Of a DNA stretch of 64,000 nt, positions 52,027 through 60,349 are shown in pieces; position 1 is the stretch's first letter, and each line of letters opens with the position of its first letter. Location: NCBI RefSeq assembly GCF_900168685.1, contig NZ_FVZN01000014.1, forward strand, positions 2,108,001 to 2,172,000, given 5' to 3'. This DNA is from Solibacillus isronensis. GTDB lineage: Bacteria; Bacillota; Bacilli; Bacillales_A; Planococcaceae. The translations under genes and the position numbers were made by a program. A model generated the notes under the pieces. The model was not told where the DNA came from. It saw only the letters and a list, made by a program, of their open reading frames with translations, and did not search any database.

Positions 52027-53004
52027 TTATGCATTTACTTTAAGTGCTTTGAACTCTTCGATTAACATTGGTACTACTTCGAATAAGTCACCAACAATAC
52101 CGTAGTCTGCTACTTTAAAGATATTTGCTTCTGGATCTTTGTTGATCGCAACGATAACTTTTGAGTTTGACATACCAGCTAAATGCTGAATCGCACCAGA
52201 AATCCCTGCAGCGATATATAAGTCAGGTGTTACAACTTTACCAGTTTGGCCGATTTGTAGTGAGTAATCGCAATATTCAGCGTCACATGCACCACGAGAT
52301 GCGCCAACTGCTCCACCTAGTAAATTTGCAAGCTCTTTTAATGGCTCAAAACCTTCTTCGGATTTAACACCACGACCACCTGCAACTACTACTTTCGCTT
52401 CTGACAGGTCTACACCTTCAGTAGATTTGCGCACAACTTCTTTGATGATTGTACGTAAATTTGTAATATCAACTGACACTGATGATACTTCACCAGTACG
52501 AGAATCGTCTTTAACTAATGGTGGAATATTGTTTGGACGGATTGTCGCAAAAATAATACCATCTTTGATTTTTACTTTTTCAAATGCTTTACCAGAATAG
52601 ATCGGGCGGACGAATACTGTATCATCGCCACCACCTTGAATTTCCGTTACATCTGAAATTAAACCAGATTGTAAGCGTGAAGCAATTTTTGGTGATAAGT
52701 CTTTACCTAAAGAAGTATGACCGAAAACGATTGCTTCTGGATTTTCTTGTTCGATTACTGCTAAAATTGCTTGGCTGTATCCGTCAGATGTATAGTTTTT
52801 CAAGTGTGGATGTTCTACTGTAATAACACGGCTCGCTCCATATGCGATTAATTCCTGCGTTAAACCAGCTACTGCATCCCCTACTAATAAACCTACTACT
52901 TCACCGCCGTCAGCGATTTGTAAACCTGCTGCAATTGCTTCGAATGAAACGTTACGTAAGCTCCCTTCGCGAACTTCACCTAACACTAAAACTTTCTTTG
53001 ACAT
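52027..53004 (-). CDS. etfA: Electron transfer flavoprotein alpha subunit
   Basis: It carries FAD and passes electrons from acyl-CoA dehydrogenases to the respiratory chain. The 325-residue protein has the N-terminal ETF domain (VLVLGEVREGSLRN, VFGHTSLGKDLSPKIASRL) and the C-terminal FAD domain (VVAGGRGVKSEEGFEPLKELA, GASRGACDAEYCDYSLQIGQTGKVV, YIAAGISGAIQHLAGM). ATG at 53002-53004 follows GGAGGG. It is last in fadR-fadB-etfB-etfA. Confidence 0.96.
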   Translation of the reverse strand: MSKKVLVLGEVREGSLRNVSFEAIAAGLQIADGGEVVGLLVGDAVAGLTQELIAYGASRVITVEHPHLKNYTSDGYSQAILAVIEQENPEAIVFGHTSLGKDLSPKIASRLQSGLISDVTEIQGGGDDTVFVRPIYSGKAFEKVKIKDGIIFATIRPNNIPPLVKDDSRTGEVSSVSVDITNLRTIIKEVVRKSTEGVDLSEAKVVVAGGRGVKSEEGFEPLKELANLLGGAVGASRGACDAEYCDYSLQIGQTGKVVTPDLYIAAGISGAIQHLAGMSNSKVIVAINKDPEANIFKVADYGIVGDLFEVVPMLIEEFKALKVNA

Positions 53005-53060
53005 AGAATATCCCTCCATTACCATCTTCGTAAAAATTTTCGTACTCTAGTTGACTTCTA

Positions 53061-53834
53061 TTAGACTACTTTCGCTTCGTTATGAAGTAAGTTTACTAAT
53101 TCTTTTACCTGTGCAGAAAGATCGCCTTCTAATACACGACCAGCCGCTTTTTGTGGCGGTAAGTAAATTTCAACTGTTTCTACTTTTACTTCAACATCGT
53201 CTTCATCGATATCCAAATCATCCAATTCCAGTTCTGCAAGCGGTTTTTTCTTCGCTTTCATAATACCTGGTAAAGATGGGTAACGTGGCTCGTTTAAACC
53301 TTGTTGAGCTGTTACTAATAATGGTAATGATGTTTCTAATACTTCAGCGTCCCCTTCGATATCTCGCACAATCTTAACGTTCGTGCCGTCGATTTCCAAT
53401 GAAGTAATTGTTGTTACGTAGTTAATGCCCAGCAGGTCTGCTAAGCGCGGGCCAACTTGTCCTGAACCACCATCGATCGCTACATTTCCTGCTAAAATTA
53501 AATCTGCTTCTTTGTCTTTTAAATATTCCGCTAAAATATAAGCTGAAGAATATTGGTCAAGCTCATCTAAATCATCTTCTGTATTAATCAATACCGCTTC
53601 ATCGGCACCCATTGCTAAAGCTGTACGTAACTGCTTTTCTGCATCTTCGCCACCGATTGTCACAACTGTTACTTTACCGCCTAATGCGTCGCGCTTTTGA
53701 ATTGCTTCTTCAATTGCGTACTCATCGTATGGGTTGATGATGAATTCTGCACCATCTTCTTGAATTTTACCGCCGGATACGACGATTTTTTCTTCTGTGT
53801 CAAAAGTACGTTTTACTAATACAAAAATATTCAT
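53061..53834 (-). CDS. etfB: Electron transfer flavoprotein beta subunit
   Basis: Partner of EtfA; it binds AMP. The 257-residue protein has FVLVKRTFDTEEK, INPYDEYAIEEAIQ, ALAMGADEAVLI, GNVAIDGGSGQVGPRLADLL and the C-terminal arm that docks dehydrogenases (LPLLVTAQQGLNEPRYPSL). The start follows AGGAGG. It lies between fadB and etfA in the beta-oxidation cluster. Confidence 0.96.
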   Translation of the reverse strand: MNIFVLVKRTFDTEEKIVVSGGKIQEDGAEFIINPYDEYAIEEAIQKRDALGGKVTVVTIGGEDAEKQLRTALAMGADEAVLINTEDDLDELDQYSSAYILAEYLKDKEADLILAGNVAIDGGSGQVGPRLADLLGINYVTTITSLEIDGTNVKIVRDIEGDAEVLETSLPLLVTAQQGLNEPRYPSLPGIMKAKKKPLAELELDDLDIDEDDVEVKVETVEIYLPPQKAAGRVLEGDLSAQVKELVNLLHNEAKVV

Positions 53835-53895
53835 AATCTAGACCTCCTAAAAGCTTTTTAATTTTAATCCCGAAAAACAGGGAAGAATACATTTT

Positions 53896-54669
53896 TTATT
53901 TGCCAGTAAATACTGGCTCACGCTTTTCAATAAATGCTTGGATTCCTTCTTTAGCATCTTCAGAAACAAATACTTCACCGAAGCTGTTTGCTTCAGCATT
54001 TACGCCATCATAATAAGATGATGGTTTCGAGTAATTCAGCATTTGAATCGCTGCTTTAAGAGCAATTGGTGATTTCTTAGCAATTTTTTGAGCGATTTTC
54101 AATGTTTCAGGCAACAGCTCTTCATCGGAAAAAGCACGGTTTGCTAATCCCCATTCAACAGCTTCAGTCCCCGAAATCGGGTCGCTTGTAAACATCATTT
54201 CCGCTGCTTTTGCTACACCAACATATCGTGGTAATCGCTGTGTTCCTGCAAATCCTGGTATTAAGCCTAATGATAGCTCAGGTAAGCCTAATTTTGCCGA
54301 TGCCGTTACGAAGCGCATATGGCATCCCATCGCAAGTTCCAAGCCGCCGCCTAATGCTGCACCATGGATCGCGGCAATGACCGGTTTACTTAATGTTTCG
54401 ATACGCTCGAAAACATCTTGTCCATTTTTCGCCAACCCTGTAAATGCTTCTCCTGACTGTACGCTCGTAAATTCCTTAATATCCGCACCTGCAGAGAAGA
54501 AACGTCCTTCGCCATGCAAGACGATGACACGTACATTTTCATCTTCTTCTACAGCGTCTAAAAGTGCATTCACATCTTGGATCAAGCCTTGTGAAAGTGC
54601 ATTTGCTGGTGGTCTTGAAATCGTTGCAACTGCGACCCCTTCTTCTACTTTCCAACTTAGAAACTCCAT
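53896..54669 (-). CDS. fadB: Enoyl-CoA hydratase
   Basis: A crotonase-family enzyme of beta-oxidation. The 257-residue protein has the oxyanion-hole motifs [10 protein letters not shown] and [16 protein letters not shown], followed by [23 protein letters not shown] with the second catalytic glutamate region, and KREPVFTGK at the end. It starts 14 bp after fadR, in the same operon as etfB and etfA. B. subtilis FadB (YsiB) holds the same place. Confidence 0.93.
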   Translation of the reverse strand: MEFLSWKVEEGVAVATISRPPANALSQGLIQDVNALLDAVEEDENVRVIVLHGEGRFFSAGADIKEFTSVQSGEAFTGLAKNGQDVFERIETLSKPVIAAIHGAALGGGLELAMGCHMRFVTASAKLGLPELSLGLIPGFAGTQRLPRYVGVAKAAEMMFTSDPISGTEAVEWGLANRAFSDEELLPETLKIAQKIAKKSPIALKAAIQMLNYSKPSSYYDGVNAEANSFGEVFVSEDAKEGIQAFIEKREPVFTGK

Positions 54670-54683
54670 CCTCTACATCCCCT

Positions 54684-55265
54684 TTATGCTTTTAGTGCGT
54701 TTAGCAGTAATTGCTTTACTTTCGGAGCTTGCTCTAATAAATCATATCGATTTTCATTCATTACCCAAGTTGTCGTAATTTCGTCAATTGTGCCAAACAC
54801 CATTTGTCTGGCAATACGAACATCCATCGTCTGGTTAAATTCACCATTTAGCATACCTTCGATTAAAATCTGATCTAGCAAAATTAAGTATTCTTTTAGA
54901 ATAGAATTAATTTTCAGTCTAATTTCTTTATTCGATTGCCGTAGCTCAAGCTGAGTTACCGTTGCCAGATGGCGATCACTTGATAGAACATGGAAATGAT
55001 TTTCGATCATTTTACATAACTTATCTGAAGCAGTTTCCCCACTTTTTATTATAGCCTGTAAATTCTCTACGAAAATACCCATTTTTTCCTGAAATACAGA
55101 AATTAAAATATCTTCTTTGTTTTTGAAATATAAGTAGATTGTACCATCAGCAACCCCAGCTTGTTTGGCTATTTTTGAAACTTGGGCTTGATGATAGCCG
55201 TTTTCTGCGATAGCAATGACTGCTGCGTCTACTATTTGCATATATTTGGGTTTGTTTCGTTTCAA
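54684..55265 (-). CDS. fadR: TetR-family fatty acid degradation repressor FadR
   Basis: It represses fatty acid degradation genes; long-chain acyl-CoA releases it in B. subtilis. The 193-residue protein starts (TTG)KRNKPKYMQIVDAAV, and the helix-turn-helix reads QVSKIAKQAGVADGTIYLYFKNKEDIL, nearly the B. subtilis sequence. TTG at 55263-55265 follows GGTGGTGAT; the frame continues 14 codons upstream into the operator and is not needed. A perfect FadR palindrome covers the start of its transcript, so it is autoregulated. Confidence 0.94.
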   Translation of the reverse strand: MKRNKPKYMQIVDAAVIAIAENGYHQAQVSKIAKQAGVADGTIYLYFKNKEDILISVFQEKMGIFVENLQAIIKSGETASDKLCKMIENHFHVLSSDRHLATVTQLELRQSNKEIRLKINSILKEYLILLDQILIEGMLNGEFNQTMDVRIARQMVFGTIDEITTTWVMNENRYDLLEQAPKVKQLLLNALKA

Positions 55266-55296
55266 GCAGATCACCACCAAAAAAAATATGAAAACA

Positions 55297-55314
55297 TGAA
55301 TGACCATTCATTCA
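55297..55314 (-). promoter_or_regulatory. FadR operator at the fadR promoter
   Basis: TGAATGACCATTCATTCA reads as the FadR consensus palindrome and lies immediately downstream of the -10 element, around the expected transcription start. Confidence 0.85.
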
Positions 55315-55321
55315 TGTTTTC

Positions 55322-55350
55322 ATATTATAGTTTGTTCTGCATTCTGTCAA
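55322..55350 (-). promoter_or_regulatory. Promoter of fadR-fadB-etfB-etfA
   Basis: On the minus strand a perfect TTGACA (55345-55350) and TAATAT (55322-55327) are 17 bp apart; TATAAT overlaps at 15 bp spacing. The cluster therefore has its own promoter apart from lcfA. Confidence 0.8.
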
Positions 55351-55369
55351 TAGTTTGCTAAACAATTAA

Positions 55370-57061
55370 TTATTTTGCTTCTTGTTGTGCCAATTTCTGT
55401 TTTTCTTCTTCAATAAGCGTACGACGTAAAATTTTTCCGACTGCTGTTTTCGGCAGCTCTTGACGGAATTCATAGAAACGAGGCACTTTATAAGCAGCCA
55501 AGTTTTTACGGCAATACTCGTTCAGCTCTTTATCTGTAACAGATTTACCCTCTTTAAGAACAATATATGCCTTTACGGTTTCACCACGATATGGATCTGG
55601 TATACCGGCTACGACACATTCCTGGATTGCCTCATGTTCATACAGCACTTCTTCTACTTCACGCGGGTAAATATTAAATCCGCCTGCAATTATCATATCC
55701 TTTTTGCGGTCAACAACATAGAAATAACCCTTTTCATCCATATAACCTAAATCACCCGTTAAAAACCAGCCATCGGTAAATGTCATTGCTGTTTCTTCAG
55801 GACGATTCCAGTAACCCTTCATAACTTGTGGTCCTTTTACCGCTATTTCGCCGATTTCACCTACAGGTAACACTTCCGATTCACCTGAACGTAAAATAAC
55901 CGCTTCTGTATTCGGCCAAGGTAAACCGATTGAACCGTTGATACGGTGGTCCCAAATTGGATTGGCATGTGTAACTGGAGAAGTTTCGGTTAAGCCGTAT
56001 CCTTCTACTAAACGACCGCCTGTCAATTCTTCAAACTTTTCCTGAACTTCCAGTGGCAATGCAGCAGAACCGCTTAAACACGCTTTAATTGACGATAAAT
56101 CATATTTTGCTAAATCCGGGTGATTCAACAAGCCAATATACATTGTTGGGGCGCCGGGGAATAAAGTTGGTTTTTGTTTATCAATTGTTTTCAACGCTTG
56201 CTCTGCATCAAATTTAGGAAGTAGTACCATCTTGCCTTGCTGCATGACAGATAATATTAATACCGTTGTCATACCGTATACATGGAAGAATGGAAGTATG
56301 CCTAAAATTGTCTCTTCACCCTTTTTACATTTATACATCCATGCATCACACATTAATGTATTTGCAATCAGGTTTTTATGAGTTAACATAACACCTTTCG
56401 GGTAACCTGTTGTCCCGCCAGTGTATTGCAATAACGCCAAATCATTTTCAAAATCAAAATCTTGCTCGATTTTATCCGTTTTACCCATTTTCATGATTTC
56501 CGTGAACAGGTGATTCGTTCCGCTATGTTCCACCTTTACACTAAAACCGTACTGTTTCTTTTGGATGAACGGATACACCAAGTTTTTCGGGAATGGCAAA
56601 TAGTCTTTAATTCCTGAAACAATGACATTTTCTATATTAGTCTCATGTAATATTTTCATTGCCCTTGGATATAAAATATCCATCACTAAAATTACTTTTG
56701 CTCCGGAATCCGCCATCTGATATTGCAGCTCCCGTTCTGTATAAAGCGGATTCGTCTGTACGACAACCCCACCGGCGTACATCGTACCATAATAGGCGAT
56801 GACTGCTTGCGGACAGTTCGGCAGCATGATTGCTACTCGATCCCCCTTCTCCACCCCTAGAGAACGCAGGTAGTTCGCAAACTTCAATGCTGATTCATAA
56901 AGCTCCTTGTACGTAAGCTCGCGCCCCATGAAGTGGATTGCCACTTTATTCGGCATTGACTCAAATGCTTGTGTTAAAAACTGGTGTACAGGAATTTCCG
57001 GCAGCTCAATAGAATGTGGTACTTCTTTCGGATAGCTTGCCAACCAAACCTTTTCTGTCAT
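55370..57061 (-). CDS. lcfA: Long-chain-fatty-acid--CoA ligase
   Basis: It activates fatty acids with ATP and CoA for beta-oxidation. The 563-residue protein has the AMP-forming motif LLQYTGGTTGYPKGVMLTH, GYGLTETSPVTH, the hinge GWFLTGDLGYMDEKGYFYVVDRKKDMI and the catalytic lysine region LPKTAVGKILRR. The start follows AAAGGGGAGG. It is the first gene of the B. subtilis-type lcfA-fadR-fadB-etfB-etfA cluster, with its own strong promoter and a cre-like sequence. Confidence 0.95.
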   Translation of the reverse strand: MTEKVWLASYPKEVPHSIELPEIPVHQFLTQAFESMPNKVAIHFMGRELTYKELYESALKFANYLRSLGVEKGDRVAIMLPNCPQAVIAYYGTMYAGGVVVQTNPLYTERELQYQMADSGAKVILVMDILYPRAMKILHETNIENVIVSGIKDYLPFPKNLVYPFIQKKQYGFSVKVEHSGTNHLFTEIMKMGKTDKIEQDFDFENDLALLQYTGGTTGYPKGVMLTHKNLIANTLMCDAWMYKCKKGEETILGILPFFHVYGMTTVLILSVMQQGKMVLLPKFDAEQALKTIDKQKPTLFPGAPTMYIGLLNHPDLAKYDLSSIKACLSGSAALPLEVQEKFEELTGGRLVEGYGLTETSPVTHANPIWDHRINGSIGLPWPNTEAVILRSGESEVLPVGEIGEIAVKGPQVMKGYWNRPEETAMTFTDGWFLTGDLGYMDEKGYFYVVDRKKDMIIAGGFNIYPREVEEVLYEHEAIQECVVAGIPDPYRGETVKAYIVLKEGKSVTDKELNEYCRKNLAAYKVPRFYEFRQELPKTAVGKILRRTLIEEEKQKLAQQEAK

Positions 57062-57101
57062 AAAACTCCTCCCCTTTGCTAAAGCTTTACTTGTTTACAT
57101 C

Positions 57102-57130
57102 ATTATAATGAAAATTGGAAATGGTTTCAA
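57102..57130 (-). promoter_or_regulatory. Promoter of lcfA with overlapping cre-like site
   Basis: On the minus strand TTGAAA (57125-57130) and TATAAT (57102-57107) are 17 bp apart. TGAAACCATTTCCA (57116-57129) differs from the CcpA cre consensus at two positions and overlaps the -35 and spacer. No FadR palindrome is seen here. Confidence 0.7.
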
Positions 57131-57345
57131 ACTATTTTCATAGATATACACATTATATTCTCGTTTATGCATATATTTTCTCATTATTTATTTTGACTTT
57201 TATAGTATTATTGAATTTAAAACTTATAGGACTATTCGTTTAGTATGGAAATATACTTTTTCACAAAAGTATTTAAATAGTTTAAATATTTTTTTATTAA
57301 CAGTCTAAATAAAGTCTATATAATTCGATTGATATAATCAGCTAA
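57131..57345. other. AT-rich region upstream of lcfA
   Basis: Over 200 bp between the lcfA promoter and the terminator of the yshE unit are AT-rich, with no gene or clear structure. Confidence 0.4.
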
Positions 57346-57389
57346 TAAAAAAGCAAATGAACTAACTAAATGCCAGTTCATTTGCTTTT
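57346..57389 (-). terminator. Terminator after the yshE-small ORF unit
   Basis: A 15-bp stem, AAAAGCAAATGAACT with AGTTCATTTGCTTTT, is followed by a T run on the minus strand, 5 bp after the small ORF stop. Confidence 0.9.
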
Positions 57390-57393
57390 ATGT

Positions 57394-57474
57394 TTAGAGT
57401 GTCATCATGTAGTAAATGCCGACTGCCAGAAAGATGAAACAGACGACGAGTAAGATTTTCGATAATGTTTCCAT
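57394..57474 (-). CDS. 26-residue single-span membrane peptide
   Basis: METLSKILL..., a single hydrophobic helix and a short tail YYMMTL. ATG at 57472-57474 has AGGAG with 7 nt spacing. It begins 10 bp after the yshE stop and ends 5 bp before a strong terminator, so it is well placed for translation. It is too short to classify by sequence; a small membrane protein that accompanies YshE is plausible. Confidence 0.6.
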   Translation of the reverse strand: METLSKILLVVCFIFLAVGIYYMMTL

Positions 57475-57484
57475 GTGTATGCTC

Positions 57485-57898
57485 CTATGAAATACTTGCT
57501 CCGATAACAAATGACAAACCGAGAGAAATTGTAAATGAGATAAATCCAACTGAACGGTTGTCAGCAGCAATCTCCTCGTCCACATTAAATTTCGGCGTTA
57601 AAAATTCAAATAAAAAATAGGCAAAAATCAATAACGTAAAACCAAACAAACCCCAACCGAGCATTTCAATAAATGATGTATGCTGGTTAATTGAATATCT
57701 GAAAATATTACAGACGCCTAAAATTTTTCCTCCAGTAGCTAAAGCGACCGCGACATTTCCCTTTTTTATTTCATCCCAATTTTTATACTTTGTTACGACC
57801 TCAAATAAAATCATCGATACGAATAGGCAAAGGACTACCACACTAAAATAGCCTGCTGTTTCTACGAGAGGATGGTGCCAAAAATCTGATCCTAGCAA
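57485..57898 (-). CDS. yshE: DUF350 membrane protein, YshE-like
   Basis: A 137-residue protein with four transmembrane segments (about residues 15-35, 48-66, 77-97 and 118-136). It includes GNVAVALATGGKILGVCNIFR, the DUF350 hallmark. The start is TTG at 57896-57898 with AAGGGGG 9 nt upstream. Same position as B. subtilis yshE, after mutS2. Function unknown. Confidence 0.88.
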   Translation of the reverse strand: MLGSDFWHHPLVETAGYFSVVVLCLFVSMILFEVVTKYKNWDEIKKGNVAVALATGGKILGVCNIFRYSINQHTSFIEMLGWGLFGFTLLIFAYFLFEFLTPKFNVDEEIAADNRSVGFISFTISLGLSFVIGASIS

Positions 57899-57968
57899 TC
57901 CATTTTACCCCCTTTAATTATTTTCTTTCTATGTTTAATATTAGCGCATAATTTAAAAGGAGCAACAA

Positions 57969-60335
57969 CTATTTTAGTTCTACGACTGTAACACCGAATC
58001 CGCCTTCGCCTGCTTCACCATATCGGTATGATTTAACACGCTTATGATTTTTCAGGAAGTTTTGAATCCCTTGGCGTAATGCACCAGTCCCTTTACCGTG
58101 AATAATCGATACACGCGGATAGTTCGCTAATAACGCATCATCCAAATATTTTTCTGTGCGAATAAGTGCTTCTTCATATCGTTCCCCACGTAAATCAAGT
58201 TCCAGTTTCACGATGCTGTTGCGATTTTTCACATTCATCATCGGACGAGTAGCCTGCTCTTTTTCTGGTTTCACATACTCTAAATCAGATTCGGGTAGTT
58301 TCATTTTCAAAATACCGATTTGAACAACCCACTCATTACCTGCTTTTTGCAGGAGTGTACCTTTTTGACCGTAGCTTAATACTTTCACTTCATCGCCCAC
58401 TTGCAGATTTTGCTTACGCTCACGGGCAGCGACAGCCTTTTGAAGCACTTTATTGTTATCAATCGGTGCTGCATTATCTAGACGCTTCTTCGCATCGATT
58501 AACTCATGCTCTTTCACCGATAATGCGGCATTTTCTTTCATCTTTCTTAACTCTGCAATAATCGATTCCGCTTCTTTCTTCGCCTCATCGACAATTTTAC
58601 GAGCCTTATCTTTCGCTTTTTTCTCCAGGTTTTCCTTTTTCTCATCATAAATACGAAGACGTTCTTCCAGCTCTGCTCGAATTTTTTGTGCGTCTTCCAG
58701 TAAAAGATGAGCTTCGTCCGCTTCACGTTCAGATCGTAATCGGCTTTCTTCAAGTGAAGCAATCATAGACTCTACTTCATGACGGTCAGTACCCGTAAAG
58801 GATTTTGCATGGTCAATTACATTTGAACTTAATCCAAGACGTTTGGAAATTTCAAATGCATTTGAACGACCCGGCACTCCAATGAGCAATCGATAAGTCG
58901 GGCTAAGTGTTTCAATGTCGAACTCTACACTCGCATTGACAACAGATGGACGGTTATAGCCATATGCCTTCAGCTCCGGATAGTGAGAAGTCGCCATAAC
59001 ACGCGCACCGCGATCAACTGTTTCATCCAATATAGCAATTGCGAGTGCTGCACCTTCCTGCGGATCGGTACCTGCGCCAAGCTCATCAAATAAGATTAAC
59101 GATTTTTCATTAAATTTGCTTAAAATGTCTACTATATTCACCATATGAGAAGAGAAAGTTGATAATGACTGTTCAATTGACTGTTCATCACCAATATCAG
59201 CAAAAATTTGCTCAAACACGGCCAATTCCGAACCATCCAGTGCCGGAACAGGCAGTCCGCACTGTGCCATGATTGTACACAGTCCCACTGTTTTCAATGT
59301 TACTGTTTTACCGCCGGTGTTTGGTCCAGTAATTACAATTGCTGTAACATCGCGTCCAAATTCAATCGTATTGGCAACTGCTTCTTCAATCGGCAATAGC
59401 GGGTGTCGTGCGCGGACTAGTCGTGTGTAACCTTCTTTATTCATTTTTGGCATTGTGCATTTATTTGCCTGTCCATATTTCCCTTTTGCTAAAATAACGT
59501 CCAATTCCCCAAGTAACTGCACAAGTACAAATATTTCATGACCGACTTCCTGTACCTTTAATGTAAGCTCGGATAGAATGCGCTCGATTTCAGCCTTTTC
59601 TTTCACTTTAAGGCGCTGTACTTCATTGTTCGCTTGAATTACTGCATCAGGCTCGATAAACAATGTTTGACCTGAAGCTGACTGATCATGGACGATCCCG
59701 CCATAATGTGAACGATACTCTTGTTTAACAGGGATTACGAAGCGGTCGTTACGAATCGTAATAATCGCGTCAGACAGCATTTTTGTTGCATTTGAACCAC
59801 GTGTGAGACTTTCCAGCTTTTGACGCACTTTAGATTCTTCTGAACGCAATGACTGACGAATTGAGCGTAATGCAGGACTCGCTGAATCAAGCACCGTACC
59901 ATTATCATCGATACAGTCATTAATTTCGTGCTGCAATGCCGTCAAGACAGGCATTTGTTCTTTACGTTCGATAAAGTGTGGGATTTCAATTGTATTTTCT
60001 GATTCAATATCTTCAATAAAATTCCGTAAAATCCGGCTTGCTCGTATTGTGCTTGCGATTTCCATTAATTCCATCGGGCTGAGCATACCGCCGATTTGTG
60101 AGCGTCTTGCATGTGGACGTACATCGAAAATGCCGCCCAACGGCACATTGCCTTTCACACGTAAAATCGCGAGTCCTTCATCCATTTCTTCCAGGAGTTC
60201 GACAACTGTATCGTAATCTGTTTCCGGTACAAGTTCATCAATCGCTTGTTTTCCGATAGAGTTTGTACAAAATGCCGCCACTTGCTCGCGTACTTTATGA
60301 AATTCTAGTGTTTTCAATGCTCGTTGTTCGATCAT
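57969..60335 (-). CDS. mutS2: MutS2 (Smr-domain MutS paralogue)
   Basis: In B. subtilis MutS2 acts on branched DNA and in rescue of stalled ribosomes. The 788-residue protein has a core and clamp region, the ATPase with Walker A TGPNTGGKTVTLK, LILFDELGAGTDPQEGAALA and ATSHYPELKAYGY, a long basic coiled coil (about residues 510-620), a KOW-like stretch (LQVGDEVKVLSYGQKG) and a C-terminal Smr nuclease domain (LDLRGERYEEAL, IIHGKGTGALRQGI). It lacks the mismatch recognition domain, as normal. ATG follows AGGAGGTG; 14 bp after polX. Confidence 0.96.
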   Translation of the reverse strand: MIEQRALKTLEFHKVREQVAAFCTNSIGKQAIDELVPETDYDTVVELLEEMDEGLAILRVKGNVPLGGIFDVRPHARRSQIGGMLSPMELMEIASTIRASRILRNFIEDIESENTIEIPHFIERKEQMPVLTALQHEINDCIDDNGTVLDSASPALRSIRQSLRSEESKVRQKLESLTRGSNATKMLSDAIITIRNDRFVIPVKQEYRSHYGGIVHDQSASGQTLFIEPDAVIQANNEVQRLKVKEKAEIERILSELTLKVQEVGHEIFVLVQLLGELDVILAKGKYGQANKCTMPKMNKEGYTRLVRARHPLLPIEEAVANTIEFGRDVTAIVITGPNTGGKTVTLKTVGLCTIMAQCGLPVPALDGSELAVFEQIFADIGDEQSIEQSLSTFSSHMVNIVDILSKFNEKSLILFDELGAGTDPQEGAALAIAILDETVDRGARVMATSHYPELKAYGYNRPSVVNASVEFDIETLSPTYRLLIGVPGRSNAFEISKRLGLSSNVIDHAKSFTGTDRHEVESMIASLEESRLRSEREADEAHLLLEDAQKIRAELEERLRIYDEKKENLEKKAKDKARKIVDEAKKEAESIIAELRKMKENAALSVKEHELIDAKKRLDNAAPIDNNKVLQKAVAARERKQNLQVGDEVKVLSYGQKGTLLQKAGNEWVVQIGILKMKLPESDLEYVKPEKEQATRPMMNVKNRNSIVKLELDLRGERYEEALIRTEKYLDDALLANYPRVSIIHGKGTGALRQGIQNFLKNHKRVKSYRYGEAGEGGFGVTVVELK

Positions 60336-60349
60336 GAGAACACCTCCTA

